A stretch of DNA of 35,855 bases from Chlamydomonas sphaeroides (taxonomy: Eukaryota; Chlorophyta; Chlorophyceae; Chlamydomonadales; Chlamydomonadaceae): contig BDDC01000965.1 of assembly GCA_001662425.1 (NCBI GenBank), positions 1 to 35,855 of the forward strand. Direction: 5' to 3'. The position numbers and the translations under genes were made by a program. The notes below the pieces were generated by a model. It was not told the DNA's origin. It ran no database searches and saw only the letters and a program-made list of their open reading frames with translations. Each line of letters opens with the position of its first letter. Position 1 is the stretch's first letter. Shown here one piece after another: positions 1-12,418 of this stretch.

Positions 1-33
1 GAGGGGGAGGGGGAGGGGGAGGGGGAGGGGGAG
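1..33. repeat. GGGGGA hexamer microsatellite at left edge
   Basis: The window opens with five or more tandem copies of GGGGGA, followed by a looser GGGA run. It lies upstream of the first visible exon, probably in an intron of the partial gene that follows. It likely explains why the assembled sequence breaks here. Confidence 0.9.
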
Positions 34-321
34 GGAGGGCGATGAGCTTGGGGAGGCGGAGGGCGTGCAGTGTAGCCCTGTGGAGTTGGAGCCCGGGAGG
101 GTGCTGGCCGACTGATCGGGATGTAGGCCGACGGGGCGAGGCAGGGCACGGGGGGCGGCAGCTCCTGCGCGCGCTGCACAGCCGCACTGCGCCCCACTCA
201 CACATGTTGATACCCCGATGCATCTCAGCGCGCTTGAGCCAGCGCACTCGCCCTCCCTCCCTCCCTCCCCACATGGCACATGCCCTCCCTCCCGCCCCTC
301 CCTCGCGCGTCCACCCGCCAG

Positions 322-2467
322 ATGATGCGCATGGGCAAGTCCTTCAACATCATGGACCCAGACGCGCTGGCGCCGCCCGGCCTCACCTCGGGCAAGTCCT
401 TCCGGCCGCCCGTCAGCGCCGCCAACTCGATGCGCGGCGCCGGCTTCGCGGCGGCGGTGAGTCCAGCGGGGGTCGCAGAGCGCCGGCAGCGGGGGCGGTG
501 CGCGGGCTGCTGCCTGCGGGGCCGCCACGGGCGCACTGCCCGCAGGGCCTCAACGGCGCCCAAGCTCCTGCTCTGCCCCTCCTGCCGTCGCCACCCCTCC
601 CGCCTCTGCCCTGCCGCCCTTGCCGTGCCGCCACCGCCTGTCCGACCGCCCAGGCCGGCCTGTCGGGCATGTCCGCCAAGTCCCTGGGCGGCGGCCTCAG
701 CACCTACGGTCCGCAAGGCTCGCAGCCGGCGCTGGACCGCGGCGGCGGCAGCATGCTGCGGGACGGCCGGGGGTAAGGGGCGGTGGGGCTTGGGCCGCTG
801 CTGGGAGAGGGGCAGCGAGGTGGCCGGGTGCTGGTCGCCGGCGTGCGGGCGTGGGGGGGGGCTGGTTGGCGGCTTGTTGCGTGCAGCTCCCGCTTGTAGC
901 TGGACAGCTCCGCCACACGCTGCCGCCGTGCCGTGCCTTGCCTTACCCCCGCTCCCCCTTGGCCCATACGGTGTGCCTGCCCCCCTGCCTGCCCGCCTGC
1001 CTGCCTGCCTGCCAGGTCCCGCCGCGCGCTAGCGGTGGCGGAGGTGGTGGAGGAGGAGGACGAGGTGCTGCGGGCTCACAGCGAGATGGTGCCGCGAGAG
1101 GTGCGCGCGCGGCAGCTGCCATGCATACCCGGCCGCCCGGTCGCCCATTGGGCTGAGGGAAAAAAGGAGGGAGGGGCAGAGATGCCTGCCTTGAGGTGCT
1201 GTTTTTGGCGGTGGCCGCTCAAGGGCATGGCCACCCCTAGTGGAGCTGTTGCAGTGAACCAACCGGGGCCTTCCATCGCCCCCGCCACCCGGCCAGATCC
1301 GCGAGCGCCTGGTGGAGACCTTCCTGCTGGAGGCGCGCCGCGCCCACGTGCGGCTGCTGGAGCAGTATAGCGCAGCCAAGGCGCTCTACCTGGCGCGCAA
1401 GCCCATCGAGGAGATGCGGCAGAAGATGCTGCGCGACGCGGGTGAGGGGCTGTGGGTGTGGGGGCGCCGGCGCAAACGAGCGCGGATAGCAGCACGGGCC
1501 GCGGTGCACAGCTGCGCGTGCAAAGCTGCGACCCCAGACCGCTCCCATGCGGGCCACCCAGCGCCCCACTGCACGCAGGGCACGCAGGCCCCTGTCGCTC
1601 ACAGCTCCCATCTGCACCCCCAACCGTACCCCGCCCAAACCCAAAAACCCAAGCCAGCCCCGCCGCCCGGCTGCCGCCGCCCGCTGCCTGCCGCCCGCCG
1701 CCCCCACACCCGCAGGCTTCTTCCACGGCGCAGCGCAACGCTGCACCAGCTCATGTCTGATAGTTCACCCGAATCCTTACCACAACCAATGTCCAACCCC
1801 CACACCCGCAGGCTTCTTCCACGCGGTGCAGGAGTTTGCGCCGCCCGCCATGCCCCGCATGCGCCTGCTCTACTCGCGGCCGCAGCTGCGCGAGCTGCTC
1901 AAGCGCGGCATCGAGGCCAACAAGGCGCGCCTGGCGCGGCTGGCGGAGCAGGAGGAGCAGGAGCGGCGCTGGGCGGAGGAGGCGGCGGGCGGCGGCGCCG
2001 GCCAGGACGGCGGTGCCGGCGGCGCCAGTGGCGCCGGCGCAGCTGGCGGCGTCATGTGGTGGGTGCTGAGGGTTGGGAGGTCTGGGGCAGGGAAGCAGGA
2101 GAAAGCGCAGGTACGGGAAGAGGTAAGCGGGGAGTGCGGGGGGCGCGCCGCTGGCTGGTCCTCGCGCGGTGCATCATCATGCGGGGGACCTGCCGCATCC
2201 CCCCACCGCCCATGCGCGTGCTCCCCACGCCTACCCTTGGCCACACCAGCCCAACGCAACCCTCCCTCCCCTGGCCTGCCCTCCCACGCCCTCAGGGCCG
2301 ACCAGCACGGCCAGGCGCTGGGCAGCGGCAGCCCGCGGCGGCAGCTGGCCGCCATCCACGGCTCCGTCACGCGGGGCGGCCTCAGCCGGCGCAGCGCCAG
2401 CCGGCGCGGCGACATGCGGTCGGGGGCCTCCATGAGGCGGCTGGGGGCCACCAGCCCGGGGGAGTGA
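322..2467 (+). CDS. 3' part of an unrecognised gene, six visible exons
   Basis: I do not recognise the family. Exons 322-456, 654-772, 1016-1100, 1297-1441, 1812-2058 and 2296-2467 join in phase (0,2,0,1,2) and end at a TGA, giving 300 visible residues. The first exon follows a CAG acceptor in phase 0, so the true start probably lies upstream, although its first codon happens to be ATG. The N-terminal visible part is rich in Ser, Gly and Ala. The middle is acidic, then helical and charged (motifs EEEDEVLRAHSEMV, RERLVETFLLEARR). A long Lys/Arg/Glu helix with LARLAEQEEQERRWAEEA follows, then a Gly/Ala spacer and a basic Arg/Ser-rich tail. This resembles a cytoplasmic, possibly coiled-coil C-terminal tail of a larger protein. 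The donor at 2055 or 2058 gives the same downstream frame. TGTAA motifs at 2790 and 2964 could end the transcript. Confidence 0.72.
1701..1823 (+). repeat. Duplicated splice-acceptor region, two copies
   Basis: A 27-bp block spanning the polypyrimidine end, the CAG acceptor and the first 12 bases of the following exon occurs at 1701-1727 and again at 1797-1823, 96 bp apart. The downstream copy is the acceptor that keeps the conserved-looking coding frame. The upstream copy has the same CAG. Confidence 0.85.
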
Positions 2468-2789
2468 GGGAGCGGGGTAGCTAGGGCGGAGGCCTGTAGG
2501 GGGCAGGGCAGGGCCGAGGGGTGAGGGGTGAGGTGGGTGAGGGCTGGCAAGGGCGCGGAGCCTAGCTGCAGCGGGTGAGGGGTGGAAAGGGGGAAGGGAG
2601 GGGGTCAGTTGATGGGGGCAGGTGGAGCTGGAGGCCGGCGCCGTGCAGGCGCGAGCAGGGGGGAGGGGTCAAGGTGTCGTGTAGCAGGGGACGTGGGCAG
2701 GGGTGGATGCATGGCGGCTGCGGCGTGGGCTACGCCGCTGGCGGGGTGGCGGGGTGGCGGCGGCAGGTGAGGTGGGGTGCGAGCGAGGA

Positions 2790-2794
2790 TGTAA
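2790..2794 (+). terminator. Candidate polyadenylation signal TGTAA
   Basis: TGTAA lies about 320 nt after the stop at 2467. A second copy at 2964-2968 is an alternative. In volvocalean algae TGTAA is the usual poly(A) signal. Position alone supports the assignment. Confidence 0.4.
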
Positions 2795-3073
2795 CTGGCG
2801 CGGGCTGAGCTGGCGGTGGTGTATGTGCTGTGGGCTCTGCGTGCGGGGGGCGGGGCGTGTGGGGCCCACGGCCCCGCCCATGTCGCGCCCGAGGACCGTG
2901 CGGGATGGTGTGGGCCGGGCGCCCGGGCCAGGCATAAAAATACACGAAGTCAAGAACCTGTATGTAACGCGAGGTGGTCCTTGCCATGCGGTGAGCTTTG
3001 TTGGCTTGCCCCTTTCCGTAGGAGACGGGGCGAAGCCCTTGCAATCACCCTGTCCTAACGGCTAAACGTTTCT

Positions 3074-3096
3074 TTATTATTATTATTATTATTATT
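3074..3096. repeat. TTA trinucleotide microsatellite
   Basis: Between seven and eight TTA units stand out as a pure A/T block in otherwise GC-rich intergenic DNA. Confidence 0.95.
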
Positions 3097-4274
3097 CTTG
3101 TCGGACCATTTCCTGTGTCCTGTTCAGCACGATGCTGCTTGTCGTTCTGCCTGCTTATGGCGGTAGCTGAGGGGGGAAAGGTGAAACGGAGCTGGGCCCG
3201 GCGGGCGGCAGCCAGGATGGTGATCGTTGCACAATGACCTCGCTCCCTGTTTGTTACCTGACCGACGGTGTTCGTCTGGTCTGGGTGGCCCCTTTTTGGG
3301 GCAAGCCATGCACCCATGCGCAGCTGAGGATGTTTGGCATTCTTGCTGCACGTAAAAGGGTGGAGTTGGCCATCGGTTGTCTGGGAAGGCGAAGCGTAGG
3401 GGGTAGCGCGGGAGCGATAGGCTGCCTGGAGGTCAGTTAAACGTTACGTCTCAAGCTAGGGCCTTGGTGGCAAGGGTAGGTGGAAGTCGAGCCAGGGCTG
3501 ACAGACGAGGGGTGGTGGGCTATCGTGGCGCATGGCGAGGCCGCGTAGCTGTACGGCGGTGTGGGGCATGGCATGGCATGGCTGCGTGGCTGCCTTGGTT
3601 GGGCAGGGGTAGGTAGCTAGTGGGGGCAGGGGGGACGGCGGCCATGCGGGGCTGTCTCAGCAGCTGTGTGTTTTGCGTGCGGCGACAGCGACTTCAGGGC
3701 GACATACGGTACCCAGCTCGCTGTTGGGAGCGCTGCCGTGGACGACCCTGCAGACGTGCGAAAGGCGGGGGCGGCGTTTTGCGGCGCAGGAGAGACGCGC
3801 TCTTGGGGATGGTGCCGTAGGTCGCCGAGGGCGCGGCAGGATACCGACCCTGCTCGCATGCGGGTCGAGGCTGCAACGCCGGCACAGCGCCTCCAGTTGC
3901 CGGCCGCAGCATACCTGCGAGCAGTCCGTACCCACGTCCATCACAGCGGGGTCATGGGACACCACGTGTGGCTCACCACGAATGGGCGGGCGGCCCGTCG
4001 CCCCCGCTGCCACCACCGGCGCCCCGAGCCCGGATGCCGCCTCCCGCCGCGCCCCGTGCTCGCCGGCCCTCGCCCACTCCGGCGCCCCAATCGCAGCACC
4101 CTCAGCACCCCTCCCCCCGGGCGGCCGACATGGCGCCGTACAGACTGCATCCGCGGCCACCGCTCAGGGTTCTCCTCGGCACCTACCCTACCCTCCCTCA
4201 TTGCGCTCCGGGGCTCGCCCCACACCCCGCCACTAACACACACCGCCGCGGTTCAGCTCGCCCCCCAAGCCCGG

Positions 4275-7200
4275 CTAAGCCCCATCCACAGCGGGCAGCC
4301 CCTGCCCCTGCTGCGCCGCCTGCTGCTGCAGCGCCTGCGCCAGGCTCCTGCTGCCGGAGCGCTGCGAGCCCATGCTGCTGCTCCGCGACACGTGGCCCGA
4401 GCCCGGCCCCGCCGCCGAGCCGCCGCCCGCCGAGCCCGCCGAGCCGGGCGGGTGCGGGCTGCCCCTCGCCGGCGGCAGGAAGCCCTGCAGCGAGCCCTGG
4501 TGCGAGGGCGGCCGCTGCGGCGTCAGCTGCTGCGGCGGCGTGCCGGCGGCGGAGGCCACGGACGGCGGCCGCGGCAGCGGCGGCGGCAGCGCGCCCGGCA
4601 CCGAGGGCGGCCGTATGAGCGGGCTGCTGCGAGCCGCCATCTCGTCCAGCACCTCGGCGGCGGGCCGCAGCCCGCCGCCGCCGCCGCCGCCGGGGCCGCC
4701 GCCGCCGGCGCCGCCGGGGCCCGAGCCCTCCAGGGGCGCCAGGTTGAGGTAGCTGCCCTGCGGCGGCGAGGCAGGGCAGTGGGGCGGTGGGGGCGATGGG
4801 CGGGGCTGGAGCAGCGTTGCAGCGGGGAGGCCCTCGACGGGGCGGCAGGCAGGCCGGGCCGTTTTCGTAGGGCGGCTGGTCGTGGGGAGCACTCCACGGG
4901 CGCTAGCGGGCGCTGTCTACCGTGCCCTCCCCCTCCTTCGCACCCCTTCCCTCCCCTCCCCCTCCCCTTCCCTCTCCCCCTCTGCCGTCCCCCCTCCGCC
5001 CCACCTGCTGCACGCCCATGGACACCTCCATCTGGCCGATGATGGACCGCAGCCGCACGATCTCCTTCTGGTAGCTCACAGAGGCCTTGGCCATGTAGGC
5101 CTGGCGGGGGAGGGAGGGAGGGAGGCAAGGGGGAAGAGCGGGGAGGGGGCAGGTACCGGGGGTTAAAGCGTGTTATAAGGGGGGAGGGGAGGGGAAAATG
5201 ATGGCAAGAGGGGAGGGGAAAGGGGAGGAGGAAGCTGTGATAAGGGGAGGCGTCCGGGTGGGTTGGGGGGTTGAAAAAAGCGGCGACGGCTGGGGCAGGT
5301 CTCGTGCAAGGGTACAAGCGCAAGCCAGCGAGTAAGGGAAGCCGAGCTGGACGTCCTGCCGGGTCCAGCCCGGGCCCTGCGGACCCCCTCCCTTCCCCTT
5401 CCCCTGCCCCTGCCCACCTGCAGCTGCGACAGCTGCTCCTCCGCCAGCGCCGCTCGCGACTCGGCGGACTGCGCCTTGCGCTGCAGCTCGGTCTGCGGAG
5501 CCAGGCGGCAGGCGGCAGGCGGCAGGCGGCATAGGTCAGGGGTCAGGGGTCAGGGGTCAGGGGTCAGGGGTCAGGGGTCAGGGGCACACAAGCGGCACAC
5601 GCTGGCTGCCGCGCAGTGGGGCGGCGGGGGCCACGCTTTGACCCGAGAACCCCCATGGCCCCACACGCTCGCGCGCCGCCGCTCTCCCCCAAAACACACA
5701 CGGCTCCGGCGCCCTAGCTCCCTCTCCCCCTTGCCCCCTTGCTGCCCGCACCGTGGTCTTCTTGCCGTGCTCCCGCAGCTGCGCGATCATGGCCTCGTTG
5801 GCGGCCGCCACCGCGGAGGGCCGCAGAGAGCCGCTGCCCAGCTTGGCGGCGGCGATGCCCGGGTCTGGGGCAGCGGGGTGGGGTCGGGTGGAGGGGCGCG
5901 TGGGAAAGAAAGGGGTGGGCGCAAGGGGAAGGCCGTGAGGTGCGAGGGCTGGCACGGGGAGGCAGCTGAGCCCTTGCTACCGGTACTCCATCGCCCGGGA
6001 GGCACTGCGCCCTTTCCACTCCTGTCCTCCTCCTCGCCCGCCCCGTCCCCTCACCCCCCGCGCTCTCCAGCTTCTTGCGCAGGTCGTCCAGCTCCTGCCG
6101 CAGGCGGCCGTTCTCCAGCTCCAGGCTGGGAGGGATCTCTGGGGTGGGACGGCCCATAGGGGAGGGGGGCAGCACGTTGGAGCTCGTGGCAAGGTGAGCA
6201 AGGGACAGTGCGGTGGGGGTGTTGACTGCGGGGGGTGGCGCGGAAGGGCGGCGCCACGTGCCGGCCATGCAAAGCGCGCCATGTTGATGCGAGCCCTCTC
6301 TGCGTCCGTGCCCCTCTGCTCAAACCAATCCGCAATACCCCCCGTCCCGCCCCGCCCCTCAGCCCGGCCCCGCCCCTGCACGGCCGCCCCACCCCCGCAC
6401 CCTTGGTGTGGTGGTAGCTGTCCCGCAGGTTGCGAGCCAGCGGCACCAGCGGCACCGCCCCGGGGCCGCCCGACAGCTCCACGCCGGCGGTGTCGGACGC
6501 CACCTGCGCCACCCGCAGCGACGCCAGCGAGCTCTCCAGCGCGGCGACCTGGCGAGCCGGGTAGGAGGTTGGGAGGTTGGGAGGTTGGGATGTTGGGATG
6601 TTGGGATGTTGGGAGGGCGGGAGGGCGGGAGGGCGGGAGGGCGGGAGGGGCGGCACGTGCGGTCGTGAGCGCTTCGGAAGCCGAAGGGGCGAGGGGACGA
6701 GGGTGGCGAGGGGGCGTGTGCAGCGGCGCAGGGGCCGCCGGTGCGACTGCCGGGGCCCATGGCGGCTGACCCACCCCCACCACCCCAGCTGCATACGCGG
6801 CTGGGCAAGCAGTGCTGCTGCTGGTGGTGCTGCTGCTGCTGCGGCGGGCGGCTGGAGGACCTCGGCGGTCGCACTCCCCCGCTCCGTCCCCCCAGCGCAC
6901 CCTGTCCCTCAGCTTGGCCATGGTGCGGCTGTCGGCCTCCTCCTGGTCCCTGGGGGCGGCAGTCGGGGTGGGGAGGGAGGAGGTGAGGGGCAGGAGGGGG
7001 GAGGGGAGAGCGCGGCGTCGGCGTCGGTGCAGGCGAGGTGGGGCGCCGGTGACGCCCTGTCGTGGGCGGTTGAGCACACCCGCCGCCTTGCACCTCCGCA
7101 AGCCCGCCCAGCCTGCCCGGCCATAGGGCGCTACACATCCCCCTATCCCCTTCCCCGCCCCCACGGCGCCCGTGGCGCACCTCTCGATGCCCTCCAGCGT

Positions 7201-10200
7201 GGCCCCGACCAGCTGCTCCTCCGTCACCACACCCGGCGGCCGCCCCGCTGATGGGGGCCAGCGGTCCTCCACCGTGTAGCGCAGGCTGCGGCACGGCGGG
7301 AGAGGCAGGGAGGCGGCTGGGATGCCGGAGCACGATAGCCATCGCCGGCACACACGGCCCCAGCCACGCAAGACACGAGCAATGCCCGGCCGTCTGCCAC
7401 CCACCCGCGCCCTCTACCGTCCACACGCCCGTTTCGCGCTGCCGGCCTGCCCTGGCCACCTCCCCCGCACCCCTTCCCCCCCGCCCGCTCACTCCCGGTA
7501 GGCCAGGTACAGCGCCCTGAACTGGCGCTTCAGGGCCAGGTGCCGCCCGCGCATCTCTTCCAGCTCGGAGCGCAGCACCGCCTCGCGCGACTCGGTCACC
7601 TGCGGCTCGGGAGGGCGCGGCGGGGGCGCCAGGTGGCGGTGGTGGGGAGAGGTTGGCCGGGAGCAGCGGAACGTTAACAGAGGGGGCGGATCTGCATGGC
7701 AGGCGCGCGTCAGCGGGCATTGTTCGAGCCCCTGTGGGCCCCCCAAGCGAGCCTGCCTGGGGCCATGAAGGCGCCGCACCTTGCAGTTCTCGGCGGTCAC
7801 GTTTTGCAGCGCCGAGAACAGCTCGTCGGGCGTCACCCGCAGCGTGGTGGCGGGGTCGGACTGGGGGGGAGGGAGGGGAGGGAGGGGCCGGGAGAGGGGG
7901 CCGGGAAGAGGGGATGAAGCCGGCAGGTGAGCAGCGGGGCGGGGGTGAGTCACTCGGGTGCGTGCGAGCGGCGGGCAGGACGCCAGGTGTAGGAAAGGGT
8001 CGCGGCAGGGTCGCGGCGCTCGCACTGCGGCATCGCCCCCCGCCTGGCCCTCTCCCTCGCCCGCCCTCTCCTACCCCTTTCCCACCCCTCTGCCCCCCTG
8101 TCCCCCGTAGCAAAACTCACCTCCAGGATGGCCACCGCCCTCGACAGCTCCGCCACGTCCCCCGCCATTGCGTCCAGCTTGCGGCGGGAGGCCTCGCGCA
8201 CCTGGGGGTGGGGGGTGGGGGGTAGGCGGTGGAGGGAAGGGAGGGAGGAGGGAGGAGGGAGGGGCGGCAAGAGGGCCAGGGTGGTGAGGGGGTCGAGGTA
8301 GGAGGGGGTTTGATGGGCACGTGGAATGGGGCTTCGAGGAGCTGGCCTGGCGGGGCGAGTCGCGGGCGACCAGCAGCGCCTGCGGACACGCCCGCGCCCA
8401 GCAGCTGCTGTGGTTTGAGTGCCTGCGGCTGTCCCACCGCTGCCCCACTCCCGGCCCCCCGCGCCTCCGCACCCCCAACCCCCAACCCCACGGCCTGGCG
8501 CACCTCCTCCACGGACGCCTGCTTGAGCAGCGCGCTGTTGCGGAGCGCGTCGCTGTCGCGGCGCGCCTCGTTCAGCTCCGCCTGCAGCTCCTGGATGCGC
8601 CGCTCCTGCGCCAGGGGGAGGTTGGGGGCAGGGGCAGGTAGGGCAGGGCGGGAGGGCAAGGAGGGGCGGATGAGGAGGGGCGGACGAGGAGGGGCGGACG
8701 AGGAGGGGCGGATGAGGAGGGGCGGATGAGGAGGGGTTGGCGGGTCAGGGCCTGGGCTGGCCGAGCAGCGGCCAGGCAGGCACGGAGCTGTGGGCGGGAT
8801 GCGTCCAGGAACAGGGCTCAGCGCCCAGCCGCCCTGGCCCCGCCCGGCGACCGGCCTCGCCTTGGCCTTGACCTCGGCCGCCTTCTTCTTGAGCTCCTCC
8901 ACACGGCCCTGCGGGCAGCGAGCGAGGCAGGCAGCCGCGGGAGGGGAGCCAGAGCCGGTCGGGCGCATCGCAATGCACCGCATGTCAGCGGTCCAGGCGT
9001 GCCATCCCGCGGGGCGAAGCTCATCGATGCCTTCACCCTTCACCCCCTGCCGTAGGGCCTGTCTTGTCCCCCTGCCCCACATGGGGCCCACCCCGCACCC
9101 ACCTTGGCTCGCTTCACGGGGTCCGAGGGCCCGCCGCCCCCCGCCTCCTGCGCCGCCGCCCGGGGCTCAGCCGCCTGCGCTGCGCCGCGCTGCGCCGGGG
9201 CGTCCGCCGCTGCCGCTGCCGCTGCCGCTGCAGCCTCCCCCTGCTGCTCCTGCGCCTCAATGGCGCTGGGCACAGACCTGCGCGCGTCGGGAGGGCATGC
9301 ACCGAGGGCGTCGTCAAGGGTGACCCACAGGGTATGGAGGGGGTGGCCCACAAATACGAACCGCATCAAGCTGGTCAAGCGCACACATCGGCCTCCTGCT
9401 TAGAGGAGCGCCACGGCCTCGCCCACCCCACCCCCCGCACGCCGCCTCGGCCCACGCCGCCTCCCTCGGCTCACGAGCGGCCACTCGCTGCGGCTGGTGG
9501 CGCCCTGACTGCCCCCGCCTGCCCTGCCCTGCCCTGCCCTGCCCTGCCCTGCCCCGATCTCCCCACCAGCAAGGCCGCACCTGGCGGGAGAGGAAGGCGC
9601 CGGCGAGGGCAGGTTGCCGTTGCGCGCCGACGCGGGCGCCGAGGGCGGCGGCGAGGGCTCCGGCGATGCGGCCGTTGCCTCCGCCTCCGCCTCCGCCAGC
9701 GAGTCCAGCACCGCATGCAGGCGGGCCACCTCCCGCTGCAGCTCCTCCACCTAGGGGGGAAGGAGGAGGTGGAGGGAGGCGCAGTTGCGAGTGCGGCAGC
9801 CGGCACCGCGTCGCTTGTGGACGCGAAGGGAGGAGGAGGGCGTCGGATCTGCCTTGCCAAGCAAGGCCAGGCTGTCGTGATGGCGCCAGGGCGTTTCCCC
9901 CTCCCTGCCCGCCCCCCTGCCCGCCCCCCTGCCTGCCTGCCCCGCTGCCGCACCTGGCCGCTGCGCGCCTCCAGCTGCTTGGCCAGGTCGGCGGCCTGAG
10001 GTGGGGCGGGGGCCAGGGCATGGCAGCGCATGGGCGGTGGCGAGGCAGCCGTGCAGGTGCACCTAGCAGGGTGCGGGGAGCCGCAGCAGGGAGGTTCCAC
10101 GGCGGCGGCAGGCAGGGCCGCCAGCAGCGTCGCACCAGCGGCGCCACGAAGGAGCACCACGCCGCCCGGCTCTCCCCCCAAAACACACACACACCTTGAC

Positions 10201-12418
10201 CAGCTCCTCCGCCGCCACCGCCGCCTCCATGCCCTGCGCCTCCGCCTGGGCAGCACCGCGCGGGTGGGGGCAGCGGCACGCGGCGGTGTGGGGGCACCCC
10301 CATGTGGGTGGTAAGCCGCCATGGCCCACGCAGCGGCATGCGGCGGTGTGGGGGCACCGCATGGCCCCGTGGCCCAGCCATATGCCCACCCCTCTGTGTG
10401 CCTCCTTGCCTCCTCCCGTGCGCATGACGTGCCCACACCCGGCCTGACCCATGGCCCAGCCCGGCTGCGCAGCGCTACACGGCCCCGCGCCGCCCCTGCC
10501 GTTAGCGCCTCAACCTTGCCCCCGCCCCCCCATCCCCAATCAATCCCGCCCGCAACCCACTTCCCCGCCCGCCCATTTTCCCAACCGCCCCGGCCCCACC
10601 TCGAGCAGCTTGACCTGCAGGCTATGCCTCGCAGACTCCCACTCCTGCTGCGCCTCGTTGTACTCCATCTGTGGGCCATCGGGGGGAGGAGGGCGGATGG
10701 TGGGACGGGGGCGGCACGAGAGGGCCAGCGTCGGTGGGCAGCGCGGGGCGGTGTACCTAGGGCGGCCAGCGGCTGGTTTGGTTGGGCAGCACTGGGTTGG
10801 GATGTTGCGGCGAGCCATGATCATCACCACTCAGCCACCGTGCTGCCCCAACGCCCCTCCTCCCTGGGCGGCCCCACCTGCAGGTCTATGAGCCCCCTCG
10901 CCAGCTGCAGCCGCTGCTCCTCGCTCGTGATGAGCGCAGCCTTGGCGGCGGCAGGGGCCGGTGGCAGGGAGCGGGGGCACGTTCGTCAGCGCCGCGGCGC
11001 AAGGAGGGGCACCACCTCACCCGCGGCGCCACACCCCAGCCGTTATGCCCTTCCTGACAGCCCAGACGCAGCCCCTCTCCCCACCCCCTCCCTGCGCCTC
11101 CCAGCCCCCACAGCCCCTGCCGCTCACCTGCAGGTCGGCCTTCTCCTGCAGGTCGCCCTCCTCAGCCTGGAGGGCCACGGCAGGGGCAGGGGCGGCAGGC
11201 GCCGCGGGCGAGCCGGGGTCGGCACCGGCGCGTGCGTGCGTGCGTGCCGCTCACACGGGCTCGGCTCCCTGGGCACCGCACCAACAGCCCCCCAGCGATC
11301 TACACGTCCAAGCATGCATCCACGCATCCACGCACTGCACGCATCCACGCACTGCACGCATGCACGCACTGCGACGCTCGCGACGCACCCGGTACAGCTT
11401 TTGCAGCCGGCCCTGCGGCGCGAAGCAGCAGCGGCGGAGGCAGGCAGGCGGAGAAGGGTGAGGGGAAGGGCGCTGCCGGGGCCGACCGGGGATGAGCTGC
11501 GGCGCCCTGGCGCGCACGGCCAGGGGCTTCGGAGCCCCCAGGACGTGTGTGCTCCCTCCCGCCCCCACCTGCAGCGCCGCCTTCTCCTCCACAAGCGCCG
11601 CGTTCTCGCTGCGGGCCGCCATCAGCCGGGCCTCCAGGTCGCGCAGCTGCGTGCGGGGACCGGTGGGGGCGAGGGCAGTTGGGGGGCAGCTCGGGGTGTG
11701 TGTTCGTAATAATCAACATATGCCCGACACACGACGCCCTAGGGTATTGGCACATTAGCCGTGCGACAGGCAGGCAGGGATGCGGCCAAGAGCGGTGCAC
11801 CAGTGCGGGAGCGAAGCCCAAACGCCACCATAATAAGCAGGTTGTGTGTTCGTAATAATCAACGTATGCCCGACACACGACACCCAGGGGTATTGGCATA
11901 TTAGCCGTGCGACAGGCAGGCAGGGATGCGGCCGAGAGCGGTGCGCCTGTGCGGGAGCGAAGCCCAAGCGCCACCATAATAAGCAGGTTGTGTGTGTGGA
12001 GCGCCGAGTTGAGGAGCATGCGCGGTGGGGCGGAGGCGGCCAGCGGCGCGGGGCAGGCCGGGGGCCTGCCGGGGGCCTGCCGGGGGCCTGCCGGGGGCCT
12101 GCCGGGGGCCTGCAGCTGACCAGACACGGTACCGGCCTGCGCTGGGCTGGCTCACCTTGGCGATGTTGAGGGCGTTGGCGTTGGGATCGCCCGAGGCGGG
12201 GGTGGAGTCCACGATCTCGCGGAGCACCTGGGCCAGGGCCGCGGAGGAGGAGCACGGCATCACGTTTTGCTTGCGGCATCATGGGGACGCAGCAGCCCGC
12301 CGCCCGCTCCCACCCGGCCCTGCGGCGACCCTGTCCACTCGCGTCCACACAGCGCACCTGCCGGTCGTCCACCACGGCCATCAGCCGCTGCCGCATCTTC
12401 TGGATCAGCCCGCGAGCC
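4275..12418 (-). CDS. Kinesin stalk and tail (exons 12-35)
   Basis: Exons: 12358-12418, 12156-12227, 11569-11646, 11389-11412, 11128-11166, 10878-10940, 10600-10668, 10195-10245, 9954-9995, 9581-9750, 9103-9277, 8861-8908, 8504-8605, 8121-8201, 7780-7860, 7493-7599, 7181-7285, 6901-6949, 6401-6548, 6055-6138, 5752-5864, 5418-5492, 5005-5100 and 4275-4757. All junctions keep phase. Many exons are exact multiples of three and begin and end between codons, so they could be skipped without a frameshift. Most encode charged helices with heptads (LRDLEARLMAARSENAAL, RRIQELQAELNEARRDSD, LENGRLRQELDDLRKKLES). Low-complexity Ala/Pro/Ser linkers lie in 9581-9750 and 9103-9277. The last exon is Gly/Pro/Ser-rich and ends LPAVDGA-stop. 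The exon at 8861-8908 uses a GC donor. Confidence 0.85.

Larger units (their letters stand above)
2468..4274. other. Convergent intergenic region without a supported gene
   Basis: This region separates the 3' ends of the left partial gene (+) and the kinesin-like gene (-). It holds G-rich 3' sequence to about 2920, TGTAA motifs at 2790-2794 and 2964-2968 on the plus strand, and a short AT-rich TTA repeat near 3074. Several open frames cross 3620-4240 on both strands, but none has codon usage, splice structure or motifs that convince me. I found no TGTAA on the minus strand for the kinesin transcript. Confidence 0.6.

Noticed and set aside
3657..4240. Overlapping open frames on both strands as an additional gene
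   Set aside because: No splice logic, motifs or codon bias; probably the 3' UTR of the kinesin-like gene and intergenic DNA.
5536..5584. TCAGGGG array as an interstitial telomere
   Set aside because: The unit differs from the plant TTTAGGG and Chlamydomonas TTTTAGGG repeats and is one of many G-rich short arrays in these introns.
9064..9999. 311-codon plus-strand frame across the kinesin stalk
   Set aside because: It is the antisense shadow of GC-rich coiled-coil exons and contains repeat-derived low-complexity sequence.
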